A stretch of 64,000 nucleotides of DNA from Pseudomonas paralcaligenes (GTDB taxonomy: Bacteria; Pseudomonadota; Gammaproteobacteria; Pseudomonadales; Pseudomonadaceae). Position 1 is the stretch's first letter, and each line of letters starts with the position of its first letter. Under the pieces are notes generated by a model, which did not search any database, was not told where the DNA came from, and was given only the letters and a program-made list of their open reading frames with translations. The translations under genes were made by a program, and so were the position numbers. The stretch lies in the NCBI RefSeq assembly GCF_019655855.1, contig NZ_BPFX01000007.1, forward strand, positions 1-64,000, in the 5' to 3' direction. Positions 29,355 through 40,848 of the stretch are shown one piece after another.

Positions 29355-29372
29355 TAAGAAGAAACCTGAACC

Positions 29373-32081
29373 ATGGCCACTATCCACGTAGACGGCAAAG
29401 ATTTCGAAGTCGACGGAGCGGACAACCTGCTGCAGGCCTGTCTGTCCCTCGGGCTCGACATCCCCTACTTCTGCTGGCACCCGGCGCTGGGCAGCGTCGG
29501 CGCCTGCCGCCAGTGCGCGGTGAAGCAGTACACCGACGAGAACGACACTCGCGGCCGCATCGTCATGTCCTGCATGACGCCGGCCACCGACAACACCTGG
29601 ATCAGCATCGACGACGAAGAATCCAAGGCCTTCCGCGCCAGCGTCGTCGAGTGGCTGATGACCAACCACCCGCACGACTGCCCGGTGTGCGAGGAAGGCG
29701 GTCACTGCCACCTGCAGGACATGACGGTGATGACCGGCCACAACCAGCGCCGGTACCGCTTCACCAAGCGCACCCACCAGAACCAGCAGCTCGGCCCGTT
29801 CATCTCCCACGAGATGAACCGCTGCATCGCCTGCTACCGCTGCGTGCGCTACTACAAGGACTACGCTGGCGGCACCGACCTGGGCGTGTACGGCGCGCAC
29901 GACAACGTGTACTTCGGCCGCGTCGAGGACGGCGTGCTGGAGAGCGAGTTCTCCGGCAACCTGACCGAGGTCTGCCCGACCGGCGTGTTCACCGACAAGA
30001 CCCACTCCGAGCGCTACAACCGCAAGTGGGACATGCAGTTCGCCCCGAGCATCTGCCACGGCTGCTCCAGCGGCTGCAACATCAGCCCCGGCGAGCGCTA
30101 CGGCGAGATCCGCCGCATCGAGAACCGCTTCAACGGCTCGGTCAACCACTACTTCCTGTGTGACCGTGGCCGTTTCGGCTACGGCTACACCAACCGCGCA
30201 GACCGTCCGCGCCAACCGCTGCTGGGTAGCCAGAAGCTGGGCATCGACGCCGCGTTGGACAAGGCCGCCGAGCTGCTGCAGGGCAAGCGCGTGATCGGCA
30301 TCGGCTCGCCGCGCGCCAGCCTGGAGGGCAACTACGCCCTGCGCGAACTGGTCGGCGAGGCCAACTTCTACAGCGGCATCGGCGCCCGCGAGCTGGACAA
30401 TATCCGCCTGATCCGCGACGTGCTGCAGAACGGCCCGCTGCCAGTGCCGTCGATCCGCGAGATCGAGGACCACGACGCCGTGTTCGTCCTCGGCGAAGAC
30501 CTGACCCAGACCGCCGCGCGCGTCGCCCTGGCCCTGCGCCAGTCGGTCAAGGGCAAGGCCACCGAAATCGCCGCCTCGATGAAAATCCAGGACTGGCACA
30601 TGGCCGCCGTGCAGAACGTGGCCCAGGACGCGCTGAACCCGTTGTTCATCGCCAGCGTCGATGCCACCCGCCTGGACGACATCGCCGAGGCCTGCGTGCA
30701 TGCGGCGCCCGCCGACCTGGCCCGTATCGGCTTCGCCGTGGCCCACGCCATCGACCCGAGCGCCCCGGCCGTGAGCGGCCTGGACGACGAGGCCGCCGAG
30801 CTGGTGCAGCTGATCGCCGACGCCCTGCTGGCCGGCAAGCGCCCGCTGGTCGTGGCCGGCGCATCCCTCGGCGAGAAGAGCATCATCGAGGCCGCGGCCA
30901 ACATCGCCCAGGCCCTGAAGAACCGCGAGAAGAACGCCTCCATCAGCCTGGTGGTGCCGGAAGCCAACAGCATGGGCCTCGCCCTGTTCGGCGGCGACTC
31001 GGTCGACGCCGCCCTGGAAGCCCTGACATCCGGCCAGGCCGACGCCATGGTGGTACTGGAGAACGACCTGTACCTCCGCGCCGACGCTGCCAAGGTCGAT
31101 GCCGCCCTGGCCGTCGCCAAGGCGGTGATCGTCGCCGATCACCAGCAGACCGCCACCACCGCCAAGGCCCATCTGGTGCTGTCCGCCGCCAGCTTCGCCG
31201 AGGGCGATGGCACCCTGGTCAGCCAGGAAGGCCGCGCCCAGCGCTTCTTCCAGGTGTTCGAGCCGAGCTACTACGACAGCACCATCCTCGTGCGCGAGGG
31301 CTGGCGCTGGCTGCACGCGCTGCACAGCACCCTGCAGGGCAAGGCCGTGGACTGGACCCAGCTGGACCAGGTCACCGACGCCTGCGCCGCCAGCAGCAGC
31401 CTGCTGGCCGGCATCAGGGACGCCGCGCCGAGCGCCTCGTTCCGCATCAAGGGCCTCAAGCTGGCGCGCGAGCCGCACCGCTACAGTGGCCGTACCGCCA
31501 TGCGCGCCAACATCAGCGTGCACGAGCCACGCCAGCCACAGGACCAGGACACCGCCTTCGCCTTCTCCATGGAAGGCTACGCCGGCAGCAAGGAAGACCG
31601 TCAGCAGATTCCGTTCGCCTGGTCGCCGGGCTGGAACTCGCCGCAGGCCTGGAACAAGTTCCAGGACGAGGTCGGCGGCCATCTGCGCGCCGGTGATCCG
31701 GGCGTGCGCCTGATCGAGTCCCAGGGCAAGACCCTGGCCTGGTTCGCCGTGCCGGGCGCCTTCGCTCCGGCCCAGGGCACCTGGCAGGTCGTGCCGCTGC
31801 ACCACCTGTTCGGCAGCGAGGAGAACTCCTCCCGCGCCGCACCGGTACAGGAGCGCATCCAGCCCGCCTACGTCGCCCTGGCCAAGGCCGAGGCCGACCG
31901 CCTGGGCGTCAACGACGGCGCGCTGATCAGCCTGAGCGTCTCCGGCCAGACCCTGCGCCTGCCGGTGAAAGTCAGCGAAGACCTGGCCCTGGGCCTGGTC
32001 GGCCTGCCGGCCGGCTTCGCCGGCATTCCGGCGGCCATCGCAGGTACCACTGCCACCGGGCTGCAGGAGGCCGCGCAATGA
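29373..32081 (+). CDS. nuoG: NADH-quinone oxidoreductase subunit G
   Basis: A 902-residue iron-sulfur subunit. The N-terminal 2Fe-2S domain has [15 protein letters not shown]. Next come the His-Cys 4Fe-4S motif ([16 protein letters not shown]), the two-cluster segment starting [14 protein letters not shown], and CHGCSSGC, the extra N7 ligand set found in some bacteria. A molybdopterin-oxidoreductase-like domain without cofactor fills the rest. Its stop overlaps the nuoH start (ATGA). Confidence 0.95.
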   Translation: MATIHVDGKDFEVDGADNLLQACLSLGLDIPYFCWHPALGSVGACRQCAVKQYTDENDTRGRIVMSCMTPATDNTWISIDDEESKAFRASVVEWLMTNHPHDCPVCEEGGHCHLQDMTVMTGHNQRRYRFTKRTHQNQQLGPFISHEMNRCIACYRCVRYYKDYAGGTDLGVYGAHDNVYFGRVEDGVLESEFSGNLTEVCPTGVFTDKTHSERYNRKWDMQFAPSICHGCSSGCNISPGERYGEIRRIENRFNGSVNHYFLCDRGRFGYGYTNRADRPRQPLLGSQKLGIDAALDKAAELLQGKRVIGIGSPRASLEGNYALRELVGEANFYSGIGARELDNIRLIRDVLQNGPLPVPSIREIEDHDAVFVLGEDLTQTAARVALALRQSVKGKATEIAASMKIQDWHMAAVQNVAQDALNPLFIASVDATRLDDIAEACVHAAPADLARIGFAVAHAIDPSAPAVSGLDDEAAELVQLIADALLAGKRPLVVAGASLGEKSIIEAAANIAQALKNREKNASISLVVPEANSMGLALFGGDSVDAALEALTSGQADAMVVLENDLYLRADAAKVDAALAVAKAVIVADHQQTATTAKAHLVLSAASFAEGDGTLVSQEGRAQRFFQVFEPSYYDSTILVREGWRWLHALHSTLQGKAVDWTQLDQVTDACAASSSLLAGIRDAAPSASFRIKGLKLAREPHRYSGRTAMRANISVHEPRQPQDQDTAFAFSMEGYAGSKEDRQQIPFAWSPGWNSPQAWNKFQDEVGGHLRAGDPGVRLIESQGKTLAWFAVPGAFAPAQGTWQVVPLHHLFGSEENSSRAAPVQERIQPAYVALAKAEADRLGVNDGALISLSVSGQTLRLPVKVSEDLALGLVGLPAGFAGIPAAIAGTTATGLQEAAQ

Positions 32082-33070
32082 GCTGGCTGACTCCTGATGT
32101 GATCGACGTGATCATCGCCGTCCTCAAGGCCATCGTCATCCTGCTGGTGGTGGTGGTCTGCGGCGCGCTGCTGAGCTTCGTCGAGCGCCGTCTGCTGGGC
32201 TGGTGGCAGGACCGCTACGGTCCGAACCGCGTGGGCCCGTTCGGCATGTTCCAGATCGCCGCGGACATGCTGAAGATGTTCTTCAAGGAGGACTGGACGC
32301 CGCCGTTCGCCGACAAGTTCATCTTCATGCTGGCGCCGATGATCGCCTTCGCCGCCATGCTGATGGCCTTCGCCATCATCCCGGTCACTCCGGAGTGGGG
32401 CGTCGCGGACCTGAACATCGGCATCCTGTTCTTCTTCGCCATGGCCGGCCTGTCGGTGTACGCCGTGCTGTTCGCCGGCTGGGCGAGCAACAACAAGTTC
32501 GCCCTGCTCGGCGCCCTGCGCGCCTCGGCCCAGACCGTCTCCTACGAGGTGTTCCTGGCCCTGGCGCTGATGGGCATCGTCGCCCAGGTCGGCTCGTTCA
32601 ACATGCGTGACATCGTCGACTACCAGGCTGAGAACCTGTGGTTCATCATTCCGCAGTTCTTCGGCTTCTGTACCTTCTTCATCGCCGGCGTCGCCGTGAC
32701 CCACCGTCACCCGTTCGACCAGCCGGAAGCGGAGCAGGAGCTGGCCGACGGTTACCACATCGAATATGCCGGCATGAAATGGGGCATGTTCTTCGTCGGC
32801 GAGTACATCGGCATCGTGACCATCTCGGCGCTGCTGGTGACCCTGTTCTTCGGCGGCTGGCACGGCCCGTTCGGCCTCCTGCCGCAGATCCCGTTCATCT
32901 GGTTCGCGGCCAAGACCTGCTTCTTCATCATGATCTTCATCCTGCTGCGCGCATCGATCCCGCGCCCGCGGTATGACCAGGTCATGGCGTTCAGCTGGAA
33001 GTTCTGCCTGCCGCTGACTCTGATCAACCTGCTGGTGACCGGCGCGCTCGTGCTGGCCTCGGCCCAGTAA
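32078..33070 (+). CDS. nuoH: NADH-quinone oxidoreductase subunit H
   Basis: A 330-residue membrane subunit of about eight helices that joins the peripheral arm and lines the quinone channel. Conserved stretches include [21 protein letters not shown] and the acidic loop [28 protein letters not shown]. It overlaps nuoG by four bases. Confidence 0.96.
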   Translation: MSWLTPDVIDVIIAVLKAIVILLVVVVCGALLSFVERRLLGWWQDRYGPNRVGPFGMFQIAADMLKMFFKEDWTPPFADKFIFMLAPMIAFAAMLMAFAIIPVTPEWGVADLNIGILFFFAMAGLSVYAVLFAGWASNNKFALLGALRASAQTVSYEVFLALALMGIVAQVGSFNMRDIVDYQAENLWFIIPQFFGFCTFFIAGVAVTHRHPFDQPEAEQELADGYHIEYAGMKWGMFFVGEYIGIVTISALLVTLFFGGWHGPFGLLPQIPFIWFAAKTCFFIMIFILLRASIPRPRYDQVMAFSWKFCLPLTLINLLVTGALVLASAQ

Positions 33071-33083
33071 GGAGAAACACGCA

Positions 33084-33632
33084 ATGCTCAAGTACATATG
33101 GGACGTGGTGGTTGGCACCGGTACCCAACTGCGCAGCCTGGTCATGGTCTTCGGCCATGGCTTCCGCAAGCGCGACACCCTGCAGTATCCGGAAGAGCCG
33201 GTGTACCTGCCGCCGCGCTACCGCGGCCGCATCGTCCTGACCCGCGACCCCGACGGCGAGGAACGCTGCGTGGCGTGCAACCTGTGCGCCGTGGCCTGCC
33301 CTGTCGGCTGCATCTCGTTGCAGAAGGCCGAGACCGAGGACGGTCGCTGGTACCCGGACTTCTTCCGCATCAATTTCTCGCGCTGCATCTTCTGCGGCCT
33401 GTGCGAGGAAGCCTGCCCGACCACCGCGATCCAGCTGACCCCGGACTTCGAGATGGGCGAGTACAAGCGCCAGGACCTGGTGTACGAGAAGGAAGACCTG
33501 CTGATCAGCGGCCCCGGCAAGAACCCGGACTACAACTTCTACCGCGTCGCCGGCATGGCCATCGCCGGCAAGCCGAAAGGCGCCGCGCAGAACGAGGCCG
33601 AGCCGATCAACGTCAAAGGCCTGCTGCCCTAA
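33084..33632 (+). CDS. nuoI: NADH-quinone oxidoreductase subunit I
   Basis: A 182-residue ferredoxin-like subunit with two 4Fe-4S clusters (N6a/N6b). The ligand motifs are [15 protein letters not shown] and [21 protein letters not shown] precedes the ATG. It passes electrons from NuoG to NuoB. Confidence 0.96.
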   Translation: MLKYIWDVVVGTGTQLRSLVMVFGHGFRKRDTLQYPEEPVYLPPRYRGRIVLTRDPDGEERCVACNLCAVACPVGCISLQKAETEDGRWYPDFFRINFSRCIFCGLCEEACPTTAIQLTPDFEMGEYKRQDLVYEKEDLLISGPGKNPDYNFYRVAGMAIAGKPKGAAQNEAEPINVKGLLP

Positions 33633-33642
33633 GGAGCTTCGA

Positions 33643-34152
33643 GTGGAATTCGCCTTCTACCTCGCCGCGGGCGTCGCCGTGGCATCCACCGTGCGGGTCA
33701 TCACCGGGAGCAACCCGGTGCACGCCCTGCTCTACCTGATCGTCTCGCTGCTGGCCGTGGCCATGACCTTCTTCGCCCTCGGCGCGCCGTTCGCCGGCGC
33801 CCTGGAGATCATCGTCTACGCCGGCGCCATCATGGTCCTGTTCGTCTTCGTGGTGATGATGCTCAACCTCGGCCCGGCCGCCGCCGAGCAGGAGAAGAAA
33901 TGGCTGACGCCCGGCATCTGGACCGGTCCGGCCATCCTCTCCGCCCTGCTCCTGGTGCAGCTGCTGTACGCCCTGTTCGCCAGCCCGAGCGGTGCCGCCA
34001 TCGGCCTCGAAACCGTAGACGCCAAGGCTGTCGGCGTCAGCCTGTTCGGCCCGTACCTGCTGGTGGTCGAACTGGCCTCCATGCTGCTGCTCGCCGCCCT
34101 GGTCGCCGCGTACCACCTGGGTCGCCACGAAGCCAAGGAGCCGACCGCATGA
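33643..34152 (+). CDS. nuoJ: NADH-quinone oxidoreductase subunit J
   Basis: A 169-residue membrane subunit of five helices. The conserved region near [19 protein letters not shown] corresponds to the pi-bulge helix TM3 of NuoJ/ND6. The start is a GTG ([10 protein letters not shown]) seven bases after AAGGAG. Its stop overlaps nuoK (ATGA). Confidence 0.95.
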   Translation: MEFAFYLAAGVAVASTVRVITGSNPVHALLYLIVSLLAVAMTFFALGAPFAGALEIIVYAGAIMVLFVFVVMMLNLGPAAAEQEKKWLTPGIWTGPAILSALLLVQLLYALFASPSGAAIGLETVDAKAVGVSLFGPYLLVVELASMLLLAALVAAYHLGRHEAKEPTA

Positions 34153-34457
34153 ATGCCATTCCCCTGGAACACGGCCTGGCCCTGGCCGCCGTGCTGTTCA
34201 GCCTGGGCCTGATCGGCCTGATGGTGCGCCGCAACATCCTCTTCGTGCTGATGAGCCTGGAAGTGATGATGAACGCCACCGCCCTCGCCTTCGTCGTCGC
34301 CGGCAGCCGCTGGGTGCAGCCCGACGGCCAGGTGATGTTCATTCTGGTGATCACCCTGGCAGCCGCCGAGGCCAGCATCGGCCTGGCGATCCTGCTGCAG
34401 CTGTATCGCCGCTTCAACACCCTCGATGTCGACGCTGCCAGCGAGATGCGCGGATGA
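34149..34457 (+). CDS. nuoK: NADH-quinone oxidoreductase subunit K
   Basis: A 102-residue three-helix membrane subunit. Buried glutamates of the proton path are visible in [10 protein letters not shown] and [13 protein letters not shown]. It overlaps both nuoJ and nuoL by four bases, so the three are translationally linked. Confidence 0.96.
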   Translation: MNAIPLEHGLALAAVLFSLGLIGLMVRRNILFVLMSLEVMMNATALAFVVAGSRWVQPDGQVMFILVITLAAAEASIGLAILLQLYRRFNTLDVDAASEMRG

Positions 34458-36304
34458 ACCTTCTATTCCTCACCCTCCTCTTCCCGCTGGCCGGCTGGTT
34501 CCTGCTGGCCTTCTCCCGCGGACGTATCTCGGAAAACACCGCTGCCGTGATCGGCGTCGGCTCGGTCGGCCTGGCCGCGCTGAGCGCCGCCTGGGCGATC
34601 TTCCAGTTCCTCGGCCATCCGCCGGCGGGTGGCGTGTACACCCAGGAACTGTGGCAGTGGATGAACGTCGCCGGCCTGGCGCCGAGCTTCACCCTGCATC
34701 TGGACGGCCTGTCCGCGACCATGCTCGGCGTGGTCACCGGCGTCGGCTTCCTGATCCACCTGTTCGCCAGCTGGTACATGCGCGGCGAAGAGGGCTACTC
34801 GCGCTTCTTCGCCTACACCAACCTGTTCATCTTCAGCATGCTGCTGCTGGTTCTCGGCGACAACCTGTTGGTGCTGTTCTTCGGCTGGGAAGGCGTGGGC
34901 CTGTGCTCGTACCTGCTGATCGGCTTCTACTACAAGCACGTGCCCAACGGTAACGCGGCGCTCAAGGCGTTCATCGTCACCCGTATCGGCGACGTGTTCC
35001 TGATGATCGGTCTGTTCCTGCTGTTCCTCAACCTCGGCACCCTGAACATCCAGGAGCTGATGGTGCTGGCACCGCAGAAGTACGTGGCCGGTGATACCTG
35101 GCTGTGGGTCGCCACCCTGATGCTGCTCGGCGGCGCCGTGGGCAAATCCGCCCAGCTGCCGCTGCAGACCTGGCTGGCCGACGCGATGGCGGGCCCGACT
35201 CCGGTCTCGGCACTGATCCACGCCGCCACCATGGTCACCGCGGGCGTGTACCTGATCGCCCGTACCCACGGCCTGTTCCTGCTGACCCCGGAGATTCTCG
35301 AGCTGGTCGGCATCGTCGGCGCCGTGACCCTGGTGCTGGCCGGCTTCGCCGCTCTGGTACAGACCGACATCAAGCGCATCCTCGCCTACTCGACCATGAG
35401 CCAGATCGGCTACATGTTCCTCGCCCTCGGCGTACAGGCCTGGGACGCGGCGATCTTCCACCTGATGACCCACGCCTTCTTCAAGGCCCTGCTGTTCCTT
35501 GCTTCCGGTGCGGTGATCCACGCCTGCCACCATGAGCAGAACATCTTCAAGATGGGCGGTCTGTGGAAGAAGCTGCCGCTGGCCTATGCCAGCTTCATCG
35601 TCGGCGGCGCGGCCCTGGCGGCGCTGCCGCTGGTCACTGCAGGCTTCTACTCGAAGGACGAGATTCTCTGGGAAGCCTTCGCCAGCGGCCACAGCGAGCT
35701 GCTGTACGCGGGCCTGGCCGGTGCCTTCCTGACCTCGATCTACACCTTCCGCCTGATCTTCATCGCCTTCCACGGCGAGCAGAAGACCGAGGCCCATGCC
35801 GGCCACGGCCTGGCCCACAACCTGCCGCTGGCCACCCTGATCGTGCTGTCGACCTTCATCGGCGCACTGATCACCCCGCCGCTGGCCGGCGTGCTGCCGC
35901 AGAGCATCGGCCACGCCGGTGGCGAGGCCAAGCACAGCCTGGAGATCGCCTCGGGCGCCATCGCCCTGGCCGGCATCCTCCTGGCCGCCCTGCTGTTCCT
36001 CGGCAAGCGCCGCTTCGTCGGCAGCGTCGCCGCCAGCGCGCCGGGCCGCTTCCTGTCGGCCTGGTGGTTCGCCGCCTGGGGCTTCGACTGGCTCTACGAC
36101 AAGCTGTTCGTGCAGCCCTACCTGCTGATCTGCCGCCTGCTCGGTCGTGACCCGATCGACCAGGGCATCGGCCTGGTGCCGCGCCTGGTGCGTGGCGGCA
36201 ACGGCCTGCTGGCCCGCGCCCAGACCGGCCAGGTGCGCTGGTACGCCACCTCCATCGCCGGGGGCGCGGTGCTCGTGCTCGCCGCCCTCCTGTTTCTGAA
36301 TTAA
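34454..36304 (+). CDS. nuoL: NADH-quinone oxidoreductase subunit L
   Basis: A 616-residue antiporter-like subunit with about 16 helices, including the long lateral helix expected at the C-terminus. Key residues are Glu in [17 protein letters not shown] and Lys in [24 protein letters not shown]. It forms the distal proton channel. GATGCG of nuoK overlaps its ATG. Confidence 0.96.
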   Translation: MNLLFLTLLFPLAGWFLLAFSRGRISENTAAVIGVGSVGLAALSAAWAIFQFLGHPPAGGVYTQELWQWMNVAGLAPSFTLHLDGLSATMLGVVTGVGFLIHLFASWYMRGEEGYSRFFAYTNLFIFSMLLLVLGDNLLVLFFGWEGVGLCSYLLIGFYYKHVPNGNAALKAFIVTRIGDVFLMIGLFLLFLNLGTLNIQELMVLAPQKYVAGDTWLWVATLMLLGGAVGKSAQLPLQTWLADAMAGPTPVSALIHAATMVTAGVYLIARTHGLFLLTPEILELVGIVGAVTLVLAGFAALVQTDIKRILAYSTMSQIGYMFLALGVQAWDAAIFHLMTHAFFKALLFLASGAVIHACHHEQNIFKMGGLWKKLPLAYASFIVGGAALAALPLVTAGFYSKDEILWEAFASGHSELLYAGLAGAFLTSIYTFRLIFIAFHGEQKTEAHAGHGLAHNLPLATLIVLSTFIGALITPPLAGVLPQSIGHAGGEAKHSLEIASGAIALAGILLAALLFLGKRRFVGSVAASAPGRFLSAWWFAAWGFDWLYDKLFVQPYLLICRLLGRDPIDQGIGLVPRLVRGGNGLLARAQTGQVRWYATSIAGGAVLVLAALLFLN

Positions 36305-36319
36305 GGAAAATAGCCCGTC

Positions 36320-37849
36320 ATGATCCTGCCCTGGCTAATCCTGATCCCCTTCATCGGCGGCCTGCTGTGCTGGCAGTGCGAGCGCTTCGGCAACACCCTG
36401 CCGCGCTGGATCGCCCTGCTGACCATGGGCCTGCTGTTCGGCCTCGGCCTGTGGCTGTGGGCCAGCGCCGACTTCAGCCTGGCCCCGGCGCCCGGCGCCG
36501 ATCCGGTCTGGGCCGCCGAGTTCAAGGTCCAGTGGATCGAGCGTCTCGGCATCAGCATCCACCTCGGCCTCGACGGCCTGTCGGTGCTGATGATCTGCCT
36601 CACCGGCCTGCTCGGCGTGCTGTCCGTGCTGTGCTCGTGGAACGAGATCCAGAACCGCGTCGGCTTCTTCCACCTCAACCTGATGTGGATTCTCGGCGGC
36701 GTGGTCGGCGTGTTCCTCGCCATCGACCTGTTCCTGTTCTTCTTCTTCTGGGAAATGATGCTGGTGCCGATGTACTTCCTCATCGCGCTCTGGGGTCATA
36801 GCGGCAGCAAGGGTCACTCGCGGATCAACGCGGCCACCAAGTTCTTCATCTTCACCCAGGCCAGCGGCCTGATCATGCTGGTGGCGATCCTCGCCCTGGT
36901 GCTGGTCAACTACAGCGCCACCGGCGTGCTGACCTTCAACTACGCGGACCTGCTGAAGACCGACCTGCCGGCCGGCACAGAGTACCTGCTGATGCTCGGC
37001 TTCTTCGCCGCCTTCGCGGTGAAGTTCCCGGTGGTGCCGGTGCACTCCTGGCTGCCGGACGCCCACGCCCAGGCGCCGACCGCCGGCTCCGTGGACCTCG
37101 CCGGCATCCTGCTGAAGACCGCCGCCTACGGCCTGATGCGCTTCGCCCTGCCGCTGTTCCCCAACGCCTCGGCCGAGTTCGCGCCGATCGCCATGTGGCT
37201 CGGCGTGTTCGCCATCGCCTACGGCGCCTTCCTGTCGTTCGCCCAGACCGACATCAAGCGCCTGGTGGCCTACTCCAGCGTGTCGCACATGGGCTTCGTG
37301 CTGATCGCCATCTACTCCGGCAGCCACATCGCCCTGCAGGGCGCGGTGGTGCAGATGATGGCCCACGGCCTGTCCGCCGCCGCCCTGTTCATCCTCTGCG
37401 GCCAGCTCTACGAGCGCCTGCACACCCGCGACATGCGCGAGATGGGCGGCATCTGGGCGCGCCTGCCGTGGCTACCGGCGGTGAGCCTGTTCTTCGCCGC
37501 CGCGGCCCTGGGCCTGCCCGGCACCGGCAACTTCGTTGGCGAGTTCCTGATCCTGATCGGCAGCTTCCCGGCCGCCCCGTGGGTCGTGGTCCTGGCCGCC
37601 TGCGGCCTGGTGCTGGGCTCGGTCTACTCGCTGGCGATGATCCACCGCGCCTACTTCGGCCCCGCCAAGTCGGATGCGCCGCTGGAGGCGCTCAAGTCCC
37701 GCGAGCTGTACATGGTGCTGGGTCTGGCCGCGCTGCTGATCCTGCTCGGCGTCTACCCGCAACCGGTGCTCGACACCTCCGCCGCCAGCATGCACGGCGT
37801 GCAGCAGTGGTTCAGCGGCGCCCTCACTCAACTCGCCTCGGCCCGGTAA
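36320..37849 (+). CDS. nuoM: NADH-quinone oxidoreductase subunit M
   Basis: A 509-residue antiporter-like proton-pumping subunit of about 14 helices. The conserved Glu lies in [19 protein letters not shown] and the pumping Lys in [23 protein letters not shown]. It begins 15 bases after nuoL, with AAGGAAA upstream. Confidence 0.96.
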   Translation: MILPWLILIPFIGGLLCWQCERFGNTLPRWIALLTMGLLFGLGLWLWASADFSLAPAPGADPVWAAEFKVQWIERLGISIHLGLDGLSVLMICLTGLLGVLSVLCSWNEIQNRVGFFHLNLMWILGGVVGVFLAIDLFLFFFFWEMMLVPMYFLIALWGHSGSKGHSRINAATKFFIFTQASGLIMLVAILALVLVNYSATGVLTFNYADLLKTDLPAGTEYLLMLGFFAAFAVKFPVVPVHSWLPDAHAQAPTAGSVDLAGILLKTAAYGLMRFALPLFPNASAEFAPIAMWLGVFAIAYGAFLSFAQTDIKRLVAYSSVSHMGFVLIAIYSGSHIALQGAVVQMMAHGLSAAALFILCGQLYERLHTRDMREMGGIWARLPWLPAVSLFFAAAALGLPGTGNFVGEFLILIGSFPAAPWVVVLAACGLVLGSVYSLAMIHRAYFGPAKSDAPLEALKSRELYMVLGLAALLILLGVYPQPVLDTSAASMHGVQQWFSGALTQLASAR

Positions 37850-37858
37850 TCAAGCGCT

Positions 37859-39337
37859 ATGGAACTGACGACTCAACACTTCATCGCGCTGCTGCCGCTG
37901 CTGGTCACCTGCACCACCATCGTCGTGGTGATGCTGGCCATCGCCTGGAAGCGCAACCATGCCATGGCCTTCATCCTCTCGGTGGTGGGCCTCAACCTCG
38001 CCCTGCTGTCCATCATCCCGGCACTCGGCGTGACGCCCATCGAGGTCACCCCGCTGATGCGGGTGGACAAGTTCGCCTGCTACTACATGGCGCTGGTACT
38101 GGCCGCGACGCTGGCCTGCACCACCCTGACCCACGCCTACCTGGGCGGCGAATCGGGCAAGCAGGGCTACCCGGGCAACCGTGAAGAGCTGTACCTGCTG
38201 ATGCTGCTGTCCGCCGCCGGCGGCCTGGTCCTGGTCAGCGCGCAGCACCTGGCCGGCCTGTTCATCGGCCTGGAACTGCTGTCGGTGCCGACCTACGGCA
38301 TGATCGCCTACGCCTTCTTCAACAAGCGTTCTCTGGAAGCCGGCATCAAGTACATGGTGCTGTCGGCGGCCGGCAGCGCCTTCCTGCTGTTCGGCATGGC
38401 CCTGCTCTACGCCGAGTCCGGCAGCCTGAGCTTCGCCGGCATCGGCACCCAGCTGGCGGCCAACGGCCTGCCCAGCCTGATCGCCCAGATCGGCATCGGC
38501 ATGATGCTGATCGGCCTGGCCTTCAAGCTGTCGCTGGTGCCGTTCCACCTGTGGACCCCGGACGTCTACGAAGGCGCGCCGGCGCCGGTCGCCGCCTTCC
38601 TGGCCACCGCCAGCAAGGTCGCGGTGTTCGCCGTGCTGCTGCGCCTATACCAGATCTCCCCGGTCACCAGCGGCGGCTGGCTGAACGACCTGCTGAGCGT
38701 ACTGGCCATCGCCTCGATCCTGTTCGGCAACCTGCTGGCGCTGCTGCAGAGCAACCTCAAGCGCCTGCTTGGCTACTCGTCCATCGCCCACTTCGGCTAC
38801 CTGCTGATCGCCCTGATCGCCAGCAAGGGCCTGGCCGTGGAAGCCATCGGCGTGTACCTGGCCACCTACCTGCTGACCAGCCTGGGCGCGTTCGGCGTGA
38901 TCACTCTGATGTCCACGCCCTATAGCGGCCGCGACGCCGACGCCCTGTACGAATACCGCGGTCTGTTCTGGCGCCGTCCGTACCTGACCGCCGTGCTCAC
39001 CGTGATGATGCTGTCGCTGGCCGGCATCCCGCTGACCGCCGGCTTCATCGGCAAGTTCTACGTGGTCGCCGCCGGCGTCGAGTCGCAGCAGTGGCTGCTG
39101 CTGGGCAGCCTGATCCTGGGCAGCGCCATCGGCGTGTTCTACTACCTGCGGGTCATGGTCACCCTGTTCCTGGCCGAGCCCAACCTCAAGCGCCACGACG
39201 CCCCATTCAACTGGGGCCAGCGCACCGGCGGCGTCATGCTGCTGTTCGTCGCGCTGCTGGTGTTCGTCCTCGGCGTCTACCCGCAGCCGCTGCTGGAACT
39301 GGTGCAGCACGCCGGCCTGGTGGCCGTGGCGCCCTGA
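37859..39337 (+). CDS. nuoN: NADH-quinone oxidoreductase subunit N
   Basis: A 492-residue antiporter-like subunit of about 14 helices and last gene of the operon. Conserved features include [17 protein letters not shown] (Glu) and [24 protein letters not shown] (Lys). Downstream lie two inverted-repeat elements rather than a simple terminator. Confidence 0.96.
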   Translation: MELTTQHFIALLPLLVTCTTIVVVMLAIAWKRNHAMAFILSVVGLNLALLSIIPALGVTPIEVTPLMRVDKFACYYMALVLAATLACTTLTHAYLGGESGKQGYPGNREELYLLMLLSAAGGLVLVSAQHLAGLFIGLELLSVPTYGMIAYAFFNKRSLEAGIKYMVLSAAGSAFLLFGMALLYAESGSLSFAGIGTQLAANGLPSLIAQIGIGMMLIGLAFKLSLVPFHLWTPDVYEGAPAPVAAFLATASKVAVFAVLLRLYQISPVTSGGWLNDLLSVLAIASILFGNLLALLQSNLKRLLGYSSIAHFGYLLIALIASKGLAVEAIGVYLATYLLTSLGAFGVITLMSTPYSGRDADALYEYRGLFWRRPYLTAVLTVMMLSLAGIPLTAGFIGKFYVVAAGVESQQWLLLGSLILGSAIGVFYYLRVMVTLFLAEPNLKRHDAPFNWGQRTGGVMLLFVALLVFVLGVYPQPLLELVQHAGLVAVAP

Positions 39338-39400
39338 GCCAGGGGCGCGCATGAAAGACCCGGCGACGGGCGTAATGCGGTTCACATAAAAGCGGTCACC

Positions 39401-39497
39401 CCCCTCGCCCCTCAGGGGAGAGGGTCAGGGAGAGGAGAAACCGGCAGTTTCGGGGTTTCCGGCCCCCTCCCCAGTCCCTCTCTCCTAGGGAGCGAGG
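39401..39497. repeat. Long imperfect inverted repeat, CCCTCTCCC type
   Basis: The left arm (CCTCGCCCCTCAGGGGAGAGGG...) pairs imperfectly with the right arm (...CCCTCTCTCCTAGGGAGCGAGG) over about 35 bases. The arms are themselves locally palindromic. It resembles a dispersed intergenic repeat common in GC-rich Pseudomonas genomes, and may serve as a terminator. Confidence 0.65.
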
Positions 39498-39530
39498 CCT
39501 GAGTCAGCGGTTGTTGGCGGGCACAAACCC

Positions 39531-39596
39531 TGTGGGAGCGGACTTGTCCGCGAACGGGGCCGACACCAAAGCTTCGCGGCCAAGGCCGCTCCCACG
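39531..39596. repeat. REP inverted pair (REPIN-like)
   Basis: TGTGGGAGCGGACTTGTCCGCGAA faces a complementary TTCGCGGCCAAGGCCGCTCCCACG arm across a short loop. It belongs to the same REP family as 10317-10365. No RAYT transposase is in the window. Confidence 0.85.
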
Positions 39597-39681
39597 AAAG
39601 CACGCGGCACTCGCCTCGGGACATGACTGGAACAGCATTACGGCCGCGATCGGTTTTCCAGCTCCGCCGCGTCAACAGCTC

Positions 39682-40743
39682 CTAGGGCAACCGAGGCGCC
39701 TCGCTGCCGTTGCGGTGCAGGTCCCAGCTGGCGACGAACAGCGCGGCGATCAGCGGGCCGATGACGAAGCCGTTGAGGCCGAACAGGGTCAACCCGCCCA
39801 GGGTGGAGATCAGTACCAGGTAGTCCGGCATGCGCGTATCCTTGCCGACCAGTATCGGTCGCAGCACGTTGTCCACCAGGCCGATCACCAGCACGCCGAA
39901 GGCGATCAGCACGATGCCCTGCCACACCGCCCCGGTGGCGATCAGGTACAGCGCCACCGGCCCCCACACCAGCCCGCAGCCCACCGCCGGCAGCAGCGAC
40001 AGGAAGGCCATCAGCACGCCCCACAGCAGCGGGCTGGAGATGCCCAATACCCAGAAGATCAGCCCGCCCAGCGCACCCTGCACTGCCGCGACTACCAGGT
40101 TGCCCTTCACCGTCGCCCGTACCACGCGGGTGAACTTGATCTGCAGCCGGCGCTTGAGCGACTCCTCCAGCGGCACTGCGGTGCGCACGGTGCGCACCAG
40201 TTCCGGCCCGTCGCGCAGGAAGAAGTACAGCAGGTAGAGCATGACGAAGAAGCCGACCAGGAACTGGAAGGTGTTCTGGCCGATGTCGAAGGCCTTGGTC
40301 GCCAGGAACTCGCTGCCCTGCATGGCGCCCTTGGCGACGCGGTCGCGCAGCGCGTCGAAGTCGCCCAGGCCGAAGCGGTCCAGCTGGTTCTGCAGCACAC
40401 CGGGCAGCAGGTTCTTGAAGCGCTCCACGTAGGCACCGATGTCCAGGTCGCCCTTCTCGATGCGCTGGTAGATGGCCGTGCCCTCGTTGACCAGGGCCAG
40501 GCTGATCAGGGTCATCGGCAGGATCGCCACCAGCAGGCAGACCGCCAGCGTCACCATAGCCGACAGGTTGCCGCGCCCGCCGAAGCGCAGCGCCAGACGC
40601 CGCTGCAGCGGCGCGAACAGCACCGCCAGGACCACCGCCCAGAACAGCGCGCCCCAGAACGGCAGCAGTATCCAGCCGAAGGCGATAGTCACCACGATCA
40701 GCAGGGCGACGAAGGACTTCTGTTCGATGAGCGGTGTGTGCAT
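39682..40743 (-). CDS. AI-2E family transporter (PerM-like exporter)
   Basis: A 353-residue inner-membrane protein with about seven hydrophobic segments, from GWILLPFWGALFWAVVLAVLFAPL at the N-terminus to the C-terminal pair around LVLISTLGGLTLFGLNGFVIGPLIAALF. The latter is a hallmark of the AI-2E/UPF0118 family. Members export small molecules or act as Na+/H+ antiporters; the name does not show that AI-2 is the substrate here. It is convergent with nuoN and lies in the PA2651-like position. Confidence 0.82.
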   Translation of the reverse strand: MHTPLIEQKSFVALLIVVTIAFGWILLPFWGALFWAVVLAVLFAPLQRRLALRFGGRGNLSAMVTLAVCLLVAILPMTLISLALVNEGTAIYQRIEKGDLDIGAYVERFKNLLPGVLQNQLDRFGLGDFDALRDRVAKGAMQGSEFLATKAFDIGQNTFQFLVGFFVMLYLLYFFLRDGPELVRTVRTAVPLEESLKRRLQIKFTRVVRATVKGNLVVAAVQGALGGLIFWVLGISSPLLWGVLMAFLSLLPAVGCGLVWGPVALYLIATGAVWQGIVLIAFGVLVIGLVDNVLRPILVGKDTRMPDYLVLISTLGGLTLFGLNGFVIGPLIAALFVASWDLHRNGSEAPRLP

Positions 40744-40848
40744 GGACGGGAACCGGTGGCGGTAGGGATGCTGTTTAGTCCCTCCGCCGTCCCGTTAAGT
40801 GCGAGCTTTTCTAGCGGCCCGCAAGGGGCGCCGTGGCGGCGCCCTGCG

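Larger units (their letters stand above)
39338..39681. other. nuoN-AI-2E exporter convergent intergenic region
   Basis: 344 bases between convergent genes without a coding region. It is filled by two inverted-repeat structures (39401-39497 and 39531-39596), which are probably where both transcripts end. Confidence 0.75.

Noticed and set aside
29205-32078. 957-codon frame antisense to nuoG and similar long antisense frames over the nuo operon
   Set aside because: Codon-mirror artefact of GC-rich DNA; composition is not protein-like and conserved Nuo subunits occupy the other strand.
39401-39596. A small gene in the nuoN-exporter gap
   Set aside because: Open frames there follow the inverted repeats and have no ribosome-binding site or family-like sequence.
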